Notes: generated from the sequence alone by a model not told the origin. Positions 48,770 through 62,500 are shown, counted from the first letter of the stretch. The stretch: 64,000 nt of DNA from Siphlonurus alternatus (GCA_949825025.1 OX463783.1:14295628-14359627); one strand, 5' to 3'. Translations and numbers: made by a program.

Positions 48770-49047
48770 CTAATAATCAATTCCATGTACCGATTTATAA
48801 TGTTTTTTTAAACTAAAATTATGAGGAAATCTTGCAGTACAAATATGACATTCAAATTTTGGAGGTACATTACATTGATACCTAATATGTCTCATTAAAG
48901 AATTTTTATTAAGGTAATATTTGGGGCACGTTGAACATCGATAAGTGTTTCTACCACCTTCAGGGGGTCTTTGCTGAGGGCTCGAACTTCGATTATCATC
49001 CCAAGCAGCTGGTGAAAAGTAGAGGTCAATCTCCGTCCGTTGAAAAA
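48770..49047 (-). CDS. lola: lola-type alternative terminal exon d
   Basis: Acceptor TTTTTTAG above 49047, phase-1 entry, 91 codons and TAG. The lead-in is FQRTEIDLYFSPAAWDDNRS followed by a Ser/Pro/Gln-rich segment. The first finger is CSTCPKYYLNKNSLMRHIRY then QC (C2HC), the linker is NVPPKF, and the second finger is CHICTARFPHNFSLKKHYKS then VH (C2H2). It ends GIDY. No ATG lies near the exon start, so it would be missed by searches that need a start codon. Confidence 0.92.
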
Positions 49048-49188
49048 CTAAAAAAACAGAACAAAAATAAAAAAAATAAAACTTAATATTCTTTGTTTAA
49101 TTTATTAGTATTATCCCTTATGCCAGAATATTGTTATTTTTCGTAGTTATTTAGTATAATTATAGTGTATTAGAATTGAGTGCTTTAA

Positions 49189-49510
49189 GTATAGATAACA
49201 CGTCAAATGTTAATAAAAACCCCATTCATGGAAATTATGAAAAAAAAAAAAATTAAAATGTTCTCCTTCACATCCCCTATCAGTAGCTAAAATATCAGGT
49301 ATACAAAAACGAGCTTGTTTTTGAGTTATGAATTTTTAAAGTTGACTAATTTATTAACATGGAAGTTAAATTACTGAACTTCTAAAATTAATAAAACTAA
49401 CTCGAATTTGTATACCTGATATTTTACATACTGATAGGGGATGTAAAGGAGAACATTTTAAAAAAAAATCATAATTTTCATGAATGGGATTTTTATTAAC
49501 ATTTGGCGTG
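49189..49510. mobile_element. MITE, family F copy 2, decayed
   Basis: Matches the 30.1 kb copy through AAATGTTAAT, GTTCTCCT, TAGCTAAAATATCAGGTATA and TTTTGAGTTATGAATTTTT. The terminal bases are eroded; TTAA sits at 49185-49188 on the left and near 49511 on the right. It lies just upstream of exon d in the lola intron. Confidence 0.72.
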
Positions 49511-49937
49511 TTAAAATTAAAATTTAGTGCATAATAAACCATATAACAAAACGATCGACTCTTATATATAAAAGTTTCCATTAAAAAAACATCATGATAA
49601 TATTTTTACATTTAAATTAACAAGAGCTGGCACTTAACAGTGTGCTTGCTATATGTAGTAATTTTTATTGTTGTCTTTAATGAGAGTCTGATGACGTTGT
49701 GTGTATGGTCTTTGCTATGATATAAGGCGCTATAGACATTATTAACATATTAACAGAACTTATGCAGTAGTGTATCATGTTAATATAAACAATAAATATT
49801 AAAATAAAATGGAGTCAGTTGGAGTCAGATTCACTGTACACCTCCAGGCACCACGAACGTTGCCTTTTTTTTTTTTTTTTTCAGAGTTGTCACGCAGTTT
49901 ATATGGAGGTGTGATGGTAAATTTAGAAATTTAAATC

Positions 49938-50162
49938 TTATGGCGGATTCACATGACGAATTCGAGTCTGCAACGCGAAGCGAATAATGCGCACTTGCTG
50001 TAACATCCATTGGCGGCCATATTTGGCGATTAAAAAAAAAAGAGCATCGTAATTTAACGCGATATTCGCTGCCTCAATGGCAAATTCGCTTCCGCATAGG
50101 ATTTCACAGCTTGGTGTGACAAAATCGCGTCGCATCGCCGTTGTCGCCTTCTGAATCCGCCT
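49938..50162. mobile_element. Palindromic element with GGCGGATTCA ends
   Basis: ATGGCGGATTCACA on the left and TTCTGAATCCGCCT on the right are inverted repeats. Inner blocks (ACGCGAAGCGAAT, GCGATATTCGC, GCGTCGC) also pair. The frame at 49938-50135 is a by-product of this element. Confidence 0.65.
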
Positions 50163-52240
50163 TTACTGCTATTTTGCACTTACTAGAAATCTGCAAATAT
50201 GTGTCTCTTGCAGCAAATGAGACACATGAGACAAAGTTCTAGCTGCTCTGAGGTGTATGAAATATCAATGGACAACCTTCATGATTATCTTTATTGCATT
50301 ATATTTGGATAGAGGGCCTCGAGTTTTGTATTGTTTTACAGATTTTATTAACCTTCTAGCATCCTTAAAATAGTGCTGCAAAACGCTGTCATGCAAATAT
50401 TAAACATAAAATCATGTACGTGATGTGAGTGTCTATAACGTCAAATATTATTGTTTCTCTCGATTTTATAAATTGTGGAAAAAATGAAAATATGAAACTC
50501 GAGCTAGCTATAACCTCTTTCCAAATTCGAAATAATAAAAAATCGTACAGGTGGTCCATGAATATGTCTTTAGCGCTCAATATCTTCAAATATGTTCTAT
50601 ATTTTATAAAAATATCTTTATTCAATTGAAGCAAAACATTCAATCTAGACTATTTTTAGAAATAATGTAAATTGCTTATGTTTTTTCTTTATTTAATAAA
50701 TAATTTATTTTTAATAACCTAGGAAATTTCTGAACTCCAGTTTATAAAATATAAAAACGTAACATTTTTTTATTGTTTTCGTTAAACAGTAGTCAAGGAA
50801 ACACAATTTAACAAAACAAATTTTTTTGTATTTTTATTTTGAAAGTTGTGGATGCTAAAATAAAGAATAAACATATATTTTTAACCCAAGGGGAAATAAA
50901 AATATTATTTTAATATTTTAATGGAGTGAGTTAGAATTTATGAAAATAATTTTATCTATAATAAATTTAACCCGAGACGAAATTTTATTAATGCAATAAA
51001 TTAATTAAAATATTTTTTTTCCCCTTTTTAAATGTCATATTATCACTGCTCTAAATATACTGTCACTGCATGATAATGCAATTTTTAAATTTTTATGAAG
51101 TTGCAATACTTTGTTATTAGTAAATTATGGAACAGATAATATATTAAATTAATATATTTCCTTTAGAAGTATATTAAGTGTTAATTTACGGTTGGGAATA
51201 CAGATAATTATATATAAATATATTATATTATGTTGGTTATTATTATCAAAATAAAGAATATCGCTGTTTTAAGAGCTATTTTTATTATTTTCTTATATAT
51301 GACTCTTGGAGTTAAACTGAAAGATTTCTAACCTTATATGGTTCAACAAATTCAAGGAAACTACCGGAATTGCGAAGTTCCTACTTCCTAGTTCGATTTT
51401 GAACCTGGAAATTAGCAGAAATTCATAATAGAGATTTCAATCTCTCTAAAAGTCTTTCACGTTTTCGTGGTCATAAGTTCTTCAGGCAAAAATTATTCCA
51501 CTTCCAGCAACTTCCAGTGGTAATTTTACATCTGTTGGATTATACATCTGTACGGATATTTAAATTTTTAAAACTCAATAAATTTAATTAATGTGATCGA
51601 TCCATGGTTTCAAAATAACACAATTTTGAAGTTTAAGAGTTGAAAAATAAAAAGAATTTAGGATACTTCTTGGAACTTAATAAGAGTGTCAATTTAGGTA
51701 ATATGTTACATGAACTTAATATAAGAGTGTCAATTTAGGTAATATGTTACATGAGCCTCTAAGACACTTGATCAATGGGGATCATATCTATAATTATTTT
51801 TGTACACTTATTTAAGCTACCATGGCATGGCTTGCATGGTATATCAAGATATTGAATGTATTATTATTATTATTCAGTTGATATCTACAAATCTTACCCC
51901 TGATTTTCATTTATTTTACAACTGTTTCATATATATATGTCTAAAAAAATCCATTCAAAATTGAGAAGCAGGCGATTGGAAAAAGATATTGATATAATCT
52001 TTAGCCTGTATTACATGATACATTTTTGCATACAATTTTTCCTTGAAATAATATATCATCATAGAAACAAATGAAGGAAGAGTTTTCTTGTAAGTAATAA
52101 ATTTAAAAATATAATTATTGTATCGTGTAATACTGACTTTAGATTGTGTTCGACTGAAATATTATAAGAAAAATAAATAAAAAAAATTATACTGAAATTT
52201 TGCTGACGTTGAAAGAAAAATTTATAAAAACCGAGTATAT
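50163..52240. other. lola intron without recognised exon; repeats only
   Basis: Contains a decayed family N copy (about 50295-50540, starting TATTTGGATAGAGGGCCTCG), a possible relative of the family M MITE near 51361-51535 (ACCGGAA..CACTTCCAG ends), and a direct tandem duplication at about 51675-51754, in which AAGAGTGTCAATTTAGGTAA and the following TATGTTACATGA occur twice. No zinc-finger exon was found on either strand. Confidence 0.5.
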
Positions 52241-52780
<540 letters not shown>

Positions 52781-52912
52781 GAGAGAGAAATAATTTCTAT
52801 AGTAAAGTTTTTATCTCCAAAAGTTAGATTAAACTAAAGCGTCATATTTTTAACATTAATTTCATAGAGATATGGTTTATCATTTGACGTGTAATGATAT
52901 CATAAATTCATA

Positions 52913-53052
52913 AAGGGGCATTCACAGTCTTAAGGCCACATTTAGGGCTCGATAATTTAAAGCCTGATTTTAGGCATGCTTTTTAGACCCAAAATTTCTG
53001 ATCTTAAATTATCGAGCCCTAAATGTGGCCTTAAGACGTTGTGAATGCCCCT
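52913..53052. mobile_element. Palindromic MITE related to family G (140 bp)
   Basis: The ends AAGGGGCATTCACA and TGTGAATGCCCCTT are inverted repeats. The arms CTTAAGGCCACATTTAGGGC and TCGATAATTTAA pair almost perfectly with the right side. ATA lies on both flanks. Confidence 0.88.
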
Positions 53053-53329
53053 TATAATGACTTAATATTAGAAATGAAAAAGTACTACACTTCACTTTTT
53101 TATCGAGGTTTTAACTAAATATTTATTATAAAACAATTATGTATAATCTGTACTGAATCCTGGCAATTTATTATTATGTACAGAATAGAAACTGAGAAAC
53201 CAATAAAAAAAATCATAATATTTAATCGATTTCTATATTGTTGACATGTTTTTTTACGTTCAATTCTTATGTTGTATGTACCCCACATTGAAATAAGTGA
53301 GCACTTCTAATGCTTAGCAGTGTACTTTG

Positions 53330-53690
53330 AGAAATATTTCATTCACTTTTATTTTTATTTTTCCGTTTGAAACTTCCTCCCTTTCTTTGTCTATTTTCTC
53401 GTTTAGTTTTCTTTTAACATTCTCATTTTCTTCTCTCTTTTTGAAAAACCTTTTTTTATACTCTTTTGTCTCTTTTTATCTCATATTTCTCTATCTCTGG
53501 ACAGCTCTCTTCTCTCTGTATACCTTCCTTGCTTTGTCTCTGTCAGTCTTTCCTTCATGTTTTTCTTTCTCTTCATTCTCGTCTGATATTTTCTTTCTAA
53601 AGAAGAAGGAAATTGTGAAAGAGAAAAAGTTTAATCAATTTCCATTGGATTTTTTCATTCTATTTCCTAGCTTTTTGAAAATAGAACAAA
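53330..53690. repeat. Pyrimidine-rich tract
   Basis: The plus strand is mostly C and T (TTTTCTTCTCTCTTTTTG and similar) and runs opposite in sense to the purine-rich tract at 52241-52780. The frame at 53327-53704 encodes only Phe/Ser/Leu-rich sequence and is not supported as a gene. Confidence 0.7.
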
Positions 53691-54239
53691 CAATTGGAAT
53701 GTAATATTACTCATATAAATTTTCACTAATTAATTTCCTTAAATTTCAATTAAAAATGGATGGCATTTTTATACTAAGAAAAAAGAACCTTCTAAAATAA
53801 TACCAGTGAGCTTTAAAAGTTAAATATATTGATCTAAGTGGACCAATTTTAAATAATAACAATGAAATATTCTATATATAACAGTGACAAAAAGTGTGAT
53901 TACACTGATCATTAATGTCAACAATATTAACCTGTAATTCGATATACGTTTAAGTATACTTCATATATTATATATATTATTTGTAAATTAGTATTTATTT
54001 AAAAAAAATATATGTTATAATATAATGTACTTTTTGAAATGGAATAAATCATAACTGAAGTTTATTAAATATTTACAAAATTCAATCAAACTAGTCAATA
54101 AATTTATATTTTAAATTTCTTTCTTTTTTTTTTAATATCTTTGTATGTAAAAAAAAAACTTCATTTTTTTCTCGTTTTATATGTTATCACACGACAAGAA
54201 GTATAAAGTGTGCTGAATCACGTTTTTTTCAGTTTTAGA

Positions 54240-54560
54240 ACATTTAGAAAGGAGAGCTGGAGGAGAGATAGGAAACTTCAAAGAGAGAGAGAGAGAGCTA
54301 GGTCACAGATAAAAGAGGAAAGAAAACAAAGAAGAATAAAAAAATATATATAAAAAAAGGACGTAAAAGAGAAAAGTCTCCTCTTGTGCTGAGAAAGACG
54401 AAGATGGAAGAAAAGAGGTTACGAACGTCGTCGTGCTAGCAGCTTTCTTGCTGTTGCTGCTGTTTCTCAGATAATCCTGGCAGTAGCAAGCAAGCTCAAC
54501 TCGACTTTTGAGTATAAAACAAGAATAAGATGAAGTACAGAAAAGAGAAAGAGCACTGCA
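54240..54560. promoter_or_regulatory. Purine-rich, CpG-containing island in the lola intron; possible promoter
   Basis: A purine-rich run is followed by a mixed block with ACGAACGTCGTCGTGC, GCTGTTGCTGCTG and a TATAAAAC at 54512-54519. It differs clearly in composition from the surrounding intron. The TATA-like motif reads on the plus strand, opposite to lola, and no initiator was recognised, so orientation and function are unsettled. It lies in the middle of the 7.5 kb gap between exons c and d. Confidence 0.22.
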
Positions 54561-54788
54561 CGTGTATGCCCTACATTACATGCTTTGTATGATGTAAAAT
54601 CTAAAAGTCAGCAACCACAAATTACACATTCTTACAGAGCTATATATAAAATACACAGTATAAATACAGTAGATTTTTTTCTATCTCTAAATTTAATTCA
54701 AAATAATAAAGCAGTCAGGACAAAGGACATCTATCAGTTACCTGATTGTTAATATATTAAATATTTAATAAATATGGAAAGGTACGTA

Positions 54789-55002
54789 CAGTCAAATTAA
54801 ATTTATATTCTCCCCCAGAAGTACCCAAAAGTGAGAGATTTCCGGTCTTCCTATTTGCATTTGCATTTTGAAATTTTAGTTACAGGTTTGTAAAAAGAGA
54901 ACTAGAATGGTTGCAAATTTTCAAGACTCAAACATGAACAAGATGACCAGAAATCCCTCACTTTCGGCTACTTCCGGCAGGAATGTTAAATAAATTTGAC
55001 TG
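54789..55002. mobile_element. TA-flanked MITE, family M copy 1 (214 bp)
   Basis: The ends CAGTCAAATTAAATTTATAT and ATTTGACTG lie between TA dinucleotides. The inner arms share AGAAGTACCCAAAAGTGAGA and its mirror TCCCTCACTTTCGGCTACTT. Copy 2 is at 57193-57420. Confidence 0.82.
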
Positions 55003-55470
55003 TAGGTTGAGTGATAGTAAAATTTTATATGATAAATAATACCTTTTTGTGAGAGATGTTCACAAAACCAGAATTGTTATGCTATGTGTTCTCCTAAAAA
55101 CGCATTTAACGCATTTTCTATTTCATGCTCTAAATATTACAATTTTAACTAATATTTCAACGGCAGTTGAGTTAGAAAAAATACATAAATGGCGATGGTA
55201 TTCGTTATTCGTAAATTTCAAAGGTTTATTATATTATTTGTATTATTATAATATTTTTAATTTAATAATTATTAAGTCAAATTATTATAATTACAATCTT
55301 TATTTAACATTATGTACAATACATTTTTAATTTAACAGCATTATGATGCATAATATTAAATTATAATATTACATCAAATGATTTTATATACAAAAAAAAA
55401 AAGGAAATAATAAAAAATGCATAATATGTAATATGAGGTAGTTTCACATAGACACCCAATTACATTATAT

Positions 55471-55555
55471 GGGGGGACATTCACAAAGCACTTTAACCCC
55501 CAATTTAGCACCAGGGTTAAAAATCGGGGCTAAAGTGCTTTGTGAATGTCCCCCA
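55471..55555. mobile_element. Short MITE, family G copy 2 (about 85 bp)
   Basis: GGGGGACATTCACAAAGCAC pairs with GTGCTTTGTGAATGTCCCCC. The short arms meet at AGCACCAGGGTTAAAAATC. Compared with the 34.1 kb copy the middle is deleted. Confidence 0.88.
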
Positions 55556-56538
55556 TGATGTCTAACTTTAAACTGTCAACAATCAAAATCAACAATGTTA
55601 GACCTTATCTATATGCAGTTGGGTTGCAATGATGATGCGATTGCGTTTCTTTATGAAAATTGAAAATTTATGCCAATTTTACAGACAATCTAAAATATAA
55701 ACTAATCTCTCAACGTAAAATAATTGCTCAGAAATTTTACTCTTTCGACTACTTCCAAGAATAATTTAAAAACATAGTTTTCGTTAAAAAAAATAGTGAT
55801 ATTAAAAATATATATATATAAATAAACAGGAAAGGTAAATCTTTATTAAACTTTGTATTAAATAAATTCGTCCCTCGTCCAGAATAATGGGTTATCTGCT
55901 TTCCAAGATTTCGTTGCAATAATGATATATCTGATATTTCAGGTGAGCGCAATTATGAGCTGTAAATCAGTATAAAATAAAGCCTATTTTTGCGCTCACC
56001 TGAAATAGAAGACTACAGTTCATTATTACAATGAGATCGTGCATGGTAGGCAAATAGCTCATTATTGCGGACGAGAGACGTTATTCTTGTAATACTTGGT
56101 AATTTTCCATTTTATTGTTTAATGGACTTGTCAAGTTACTATGATAAAACATCATATAAAAAATAATTCTTCAAATTCTAAAATTTATTGACAGCAGCCA
56201 AATACTTTTTCTGTACATGACAACATAAAAGGTACAACATTTAAAAAAATAACATCACATTTCACCGAAATATTTCGCTACCAATCATAAAAACGACTAC
56301 ATATTGATTTAAAGGTAAATATAAGTCCACACATATATTTAATTAATATTAAAATTATTATTCGATACTCATATTTTTTGTATATATGTAATATATATAA
56401 ACCAGTTTTTATACATTTAAGATTTTCCAAGATATCTCTGTACTTAATTCTAATTCTTCTTTAATGTTTCCGTTTTTTTAACTCTCATAAAAAAATAAGT
56501 ATTTTCATTACAATGGATAAGATAAATTATTTTTTAGT

Positions 56539-56804
56539 TTATAAATATATAGCAGGTAATATTTGATGTTTTAATTTAATATGTTCTTGTAATCTAAATT
56601 TATATTTTGTACGTCTTTCACAATAAGGACATTTAAATCTTGGTTCTACACCACATGCAAATTTAAGATGTCTAGTTAAACTACTTTTACTACGGTATTT
56701 TCTTCCACAACGATGACAAGTCATATTAACTTGAGAAGGAAAAATCTCAAAATTAACGACTCCTTCTGGGCTTGTGATGTCATCGGCTTCAAGCATCATC
56801 AGGT
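56539..56804 (-). CDS. lola: lola-type alternative terminal exon c
   Basis: Acceptor TTTTATTCCCACAG above 56804, phase-1 entry, 87 codons and a stop. The lead-in is DLMMLEADDITSPEGVVNFE. The first finger is CHRCGRKYRSKSSLTRHLKF then AC (C2HC), the linker is GVEPRF, and the second finger is CPYCERRTKYKFRLQEHIKL then KH (C2H2). The tail is QILPAIYL. The paired methionines near the start are internal. Confidence 0.93.
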
Positions 56805-57192
56805 CTGTGGGAATAAAATTTTATCAACAAAAATTTTTACCTTGTTTTTCTAATTATGTAAAATAATCTTTTGTTACTTATTATTAAAAATAATGGTGAA
56901 TGGACAATCTCTATTTATTTATTGCATGCTTGAATTATAGTATCAATACAAATTAAATTTATTAATAAAAATATTGTAAAACTCTGACGTCATACAGGAG
57001 TACACTACTCAAATTTCAATAAAACAAATAAGGTACTATTTTTGGTACACTATATTATTAATGCAATAACAAATCTTAAACTGTCCATTTAACTAATAAT
57101 TTGTTATAAAAAAAATCTCTTATATATAGAACTCTTTTTTTTTTCTTAGTTATAAAAAAATGCAATTAGAAAAATTGTATATCAAGTGTCTA

Positions 57193-57420
57193 CAGTCAAA
57201 TTTACTGGAAATTCTTACCGGAAGTAGCCGGAAATTAGTATACTTAATTTCTGATCTAGTTTCCTATTCATGTCCCATTTTTGTGCTTTTTGGCAAACAA
57301 GTCAGTCCTCATCTTATTGCAAAACTCTCTGTAAAATTTTAAACTCCAAATGCAAACAGGAAGGACAGAAACCTCTCACTTCCGGCTACTTCCGGTGGGA
57401 ATATTAAATTAATTTGACTG
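57193..57420. mobile_element. TA-flanked MITE, family M copy 2 (228 bp)
   Basis: The ends CAGTCAAATTTACTGGAAAT and AATTTGACTG are flanked by TA. ACCGGAAGTAGCCGGAA mirrors CCGGCTACTTCCGGT. It matches copy 1 in both arms. Confidence 0.85.
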
Positions 57421-59081
57421 TATCAACTCTTTACTATACCAAGTTTATGATGATTAGTAAAAAATCGGAGATTACAAAACTTTCTTTTGTTTAATATCAA
57501 TTTGTGTAATAAATTTAAAAGTAAAATTAAATAAGTATAAACAAATTATTATGTTATTAGAATCTAAAACCTGCCCTTATTTATTTTTAATTGAGTGTAT
57601 GTTCTTTGCGCATAGAAGAAATAAAAGTGCAATAAAATAATAAAAATTTTAGGAGATAAAATAATAAGTAAACATTTTTTTATTAAATTTTATTCAATAT
57701 TCGTAAAAAAATATACAAGTATTAATTTTATACTTATATATATAAGTATATATATATATAGTATATATGGCAAAATGAAATGCATTGATTTTTATAATTT
57801 ATGTTAAAATTATAAACATTGCAATTTTTTTTTTTAAACTTAACTTTAAACCCAAAAAAACATAAAACTAAGAAGGAAAATATACTAAAATATCCATCGC
57901 AATAATAATCGATCATGATTACAAATTGTATTTTTTTTAAACTTCTGCTTTTCCTTTTACTTATTTAGGAATGTACCGTATATTATAATATAAACACCAT
58001 TAAACTCAATAATAAACACAACATTTTCCCAATCATATACACTAAAAATTAGCCCCTGAAATAACTGGCCAAAACAACAACTATAATAACACCAATAAGG
58101 CCTAGATAAAGATATATTATAAATCCAGTCCACATAGACATAGTTGAGGACTAGCTTATATTATAAACGAGACCGATGTAAAAATAGTTTTGAGCTTATT
58201 TTAATTATAATTAAGCCACTAACAAATAAACAATGTAAGTTTAGGTTCAATATTTTTTTATAAGAATCATACTTGAGATCAAAATTGGTAACAATTGTAA
58301 CTATTTTGAGTATGTAGCATTGTTTTGGACCTTTAATTATCTCAAATAAAACAAAATTAAAAGTTAATGTATCCTTATATAAAGTATAAACTCATCTCCA
58401 GAAAATAATAATAATAAAGTTTATCATAAATTAAAATAGTACGAACTACAAAGCCCTGAAAATAAACTATATCAAAGGCACCACTTGATTCTTATATGTT
58501 TACAAAAGTGGATTTTTATTATACCTGATAACGAGAGGTATTTAACTATATTATAATGGTAACGTCGTATTCTTAATTCGTTAAATATAAGATGAAAATA
58601 TGGAACTTTAATAGAAAAAGTTAAAGTTTAAAAAAAGCCTTAAAACAAATTTATATACTAATTATATTTAATAACCCATGAAATTTATAATTAATTCATA
58701 AAAAAAGTAGTAATATCGCAATATTAAACAGTCCTACAAAAGTAAATCTGTTTAGAATTCTCAGACGATATTAACAAAACTAGGATTTAGAATTCTATAA
58801 TTAACATAATATTAATTGGATCCTAATATTATCTTTTGCAAAAAGTTATGTAGTACACCTAATAAGCTTATATTTATTGAAGAAAACCAGTAATGGAGCT
58901 CCACTGTAGTAAGATATCGTCTTTTTAAATAATAATTTCTCACACAGCATCGAGTTTCAAAATTTTCAAATTAATTTAATTCTTACAGAAATATCCATAA
59001 CCCCATCAGCTTTTGAAAATAAATAATTTAAACAGCGAGGATATTTTGTTAAAAAATTACTTCCAAATAAGGGTTAAGATA
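57421..59081. other. lola intron, AT-rich, no exon seen
   Basis: No zinc-finger exon, splice-site pair or palindromic element was recognised. A frame at 57734-57916 is AT-rich noise over a TA tract. Confidence 0.5.
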
Positions 59082-59539
59082 CTATGGATAATTAAGAATT
59101 CCTAGCTCTTTTTTTACTTTACTAGAACCATTTCCATTTTTTTTAGATGAATTATTAATTGGTACAACTTTTTCAGCTACTTTTCTTTCTAACTCATGTA
59201 AAGATACTAAATGACTAATCAATGCATAACGACGTCTAAATTTAACAGAACATATTTTACATGGAAATTTAGGTTCTATACCACAATCATATCTTCTATG
59301 TCGTCTTAAAGTACGACTACGTAAATATTTTTTACCGCAATTTTCACATTTAAATTGTGGTTTTTCATCATCTTGATCTGAAGTAATTAAATTTTGTATT
59401 AATAATTGTGATGTTTCAATAATATCATCAAAATCATCATCATCATTTCCATTATTTTCTTCATAATTCCATCCTTGTGTTGCCATGACAACAGCAGCCT
59501 CGGCGGGATCATAATCATCAAGCCATCCGAGTTCAGTCC
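59082..59539 (-). CDS. lola: lola-type alternative terminal exon b
   Basis: Acceptor CAACTTTTGTTTAG above 59539, phase-1 entry, 151 codons and a stop, the longest of the seven. The lead-in (GTELGWLDDYDPAEAAVV...) contains an acidic NDDDDFDD run. The first finger is CENCGKKYLRSRTLRRHRRY then DC (C2HC), the linker is GIEPKF, and the second finger is CKICSVKFRRRYALISHLVS then LH (C2H2). A basic, Ser/Asn-rich tail of about 30 residues (VVPINNSSKKNGNGSSKVKK) follows, which the other exons lack. Confidence 0.93.
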
Positions 59540-62500
59540 CTAAACAAAAGTTGTTAATTATCAAACTAAAAAAAAATAATATTAATTTTATAATTATATT
59601 ACCTATAATATGTTGATGTCAATCTGTTTTTTTCTTATTTAGTCAATATGTGAATTATTTTTTTAACAAAACTTATTAATGTTAATAAATTTCTACTTTT
59701 TTCATATTTTGTGTTATTACATGCCCCTTTCCCCCGTAATTGGTTAAAAATTCATATCTTACAGTTGTCCATTGGAAAACAAAACAAAACAAAAAAACAT
59801 ATTAAATTTCATTTATATAGATCATGGAAGTATTAATTTTTTTTCTGTTACCAGAAAAGATTGCTTCAAAATCTTAGCTATAGCCAAATTTAAGAAGAAA
59901 AAGAAGCACATAATTTAATTATATTATAACTGTAAAAAATGGGTATAAGTAGAAATTGTATTAAAATTATCAAGTTTTAGAGAATTAAAGACTTTCTCAC
60001 CAAATGATATACTATAAAAGCTGCTATAGATATAGTACTAATTTTTAAGTTTAAACCCGATTTAAATTTATTTTTTATACAGGTGTAATTAAATAATTTC
60101 AATAATAAAATAAGTTGTTTTTTTACATCTTTATTTTGTCTTTTTTTTTTTCATTATTACAAGATTATGGCATTATCTCTGTATCTATCACATAATGCAT
60201 GATTTCAAAATAACATTTTTTTTTCGTCATTTTTGTTATCTTTATTATAATGTTTTTTTTTTTATTTTTTTTTTTATATATTTTTGATATGCACTAAAAA
60301 GGTATACTCATCCTACGGTATTTTTCGTTTACTACATTATTATTACGTCATAAAATCAAGCATCACAATTTTTGTTATATATTATAACATTATCTTTATC
60401 CAATACACTGATTCATTAACAAAATCGCAGGTCCAATATTAAAAAAAAAGGTTTACTATTGGGTACAAAAAAGGTGTATAAATTTTTCTTTTAAGTTTGG
60501 AAATTTAACCTTATTTTCCATGGAAGGTTCAGTAGCCAGTTCAATAAAAACCTTAGAGCTGATTCCATTGAACTGACAATGATTAAGCTTCTACAATTCC
60601 TTCATCAGAAATCAAGTTGAAAACACCCCCTGATTTCTTTACGAGGTATACACCTTTCTGACTTATAGAAGTTAAGAACTATCGTCAATTAAATATAAAT
60701 TCGTTCTATTAGTATGAATAAATAAGACCTTTTTTTTTCAGTATTTGACCATTGAATTTCTAAAACACTTCTAATATTAAAGTAGAATAAGCAGGCTAAT
60801 TTTTTACTTTAAATGACACTCTTATGGCATATAAATTCCATAAGAAGTGTATAAATCTTAAGACCATTAAAACAAAGAAAGGTGTTATAAAATATTTTTA
60901 AAACTACATTAATTATACTATATTTAAAATAAGTGATAAATTATAATTAACATGATTATACTACTTTAATTGCTTATATTAAATCGATCATAAAAAGAAG
61001 TATAAAAAAATTATTACAAAGTTTTTATCACTATAATAATCTCACTTCATTTAATATTTTTATGACGTAATTTTTTAAAAACGATACATTTTCTTTCTTT
61101 TTAAAAAAGAGGTTTTTAATCTACATTTTACTTTTCTCACTATATTATATAATAATTATATTATATTATATGACAAATAATTATAATAATTTCTCACTAG
61201 ATAACTGATACATTATATACATATCACAAGGAATAATTGTATACCGTGGGTAATTTTTTTATATATATATATACATTTCAACATTACAACATATGTAAAA
61301 TCTCTCATGTTTTTCTTTCATTCTCAGTTTTTACATTGCAAAAAAGAAGCTTTTTTTTTTTGTTTCACTTTTCAAAACTATTTCCTCCAAAGAATTCTGT
61401 AGTATTTAATTTCAAACTCAAATAACAACAAAATGTCACAGAAAATGACATTTTGAGATTTTGATTTAGGCTGCAAATAATAAGCAATATGTCAGTAAAA
61501 CCAATAAAAATAATGTAAAATTTTATATTATATAAACGAATGCATAATTTCAAAGATGAGAGAGTTTACTTAATTTAATACTAATTAGCAACGAAAATAT
61601 TAAAATTAACACATCATTGTAAATAACTAATATACTATAGGAACAAAACGATGTTTTTTTATGTATATATATTTTTTAATTTTATTTTTCTCTCTTTTTT
61701 TTTTTGCGCTTATTATTACTAAATATATAAGCTCCAACCATTTAACTAGTATTCAATATTGGCATTTAATAATATAATTATAATAAAAAACATTTAATAA
61801 AAAAATCGTATCGTAATACTGTGTATATAGTAGTTTTTTTTTAATTAATTCAATTAAATATGGAGGTATATTTTATTGATTTAGTTGGAGGTATACTGAG
61901 TTCACTTGTTTATTATTTTTTTTTTTAAATGTAAATAATTAAATATTTTTTTTTTACCTGATTTGATTTGAGGTACTATGTTTATTAAAATAATATTATA
62001 TCAACATTAAAAATATAAAATTGATGTTTAATTATGGCTATTAATTATAAAGTTTCTAGTTACTTAGTTACTTTTTTAAATTGAGCGTTAATATAGGAAA
62101 TCATTTTTTTTAATAGTATATAAATTACCAATTAATAGTAGTTAGGATATTTAATATCCATTCATATATTGAACATTACTTTAAAATATTGCTTTGGCAG
62201 TGTCATCGAATTAAAATAATAGAAAAGTTAATACACCTACTTAATAATTTTCTCAACTTTTCTAATTTTTAAATTACAGTTTATGACATTTTTTTTTAAT
62301 CACTGCTTTTTGTCAGAAAACTAAGAGTAAAAAACTTATTGCTAAGCTAATTTGATGTAAAAATTCACAAATACAACATTCATTCATATATGAAAAAAAA
62401 ATCTTCATTTGCTTGGACCAGTCAAATAATAAATTCAAAATAAAATAAGACAAATTCTATTGATTATGCTATGTTATATGTTTTTAATGTTGATATAATA

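Noticed and set aside
49938..50135. 65-residue minus-strand frame
   Set aside because: Lies entirely in a palindromic element.
53327..53704. 125-residue Phe/Ser/Leu-rich plus-strand frame
   Set aside because: Composition follows directly from a pyrimidine-rich tract.
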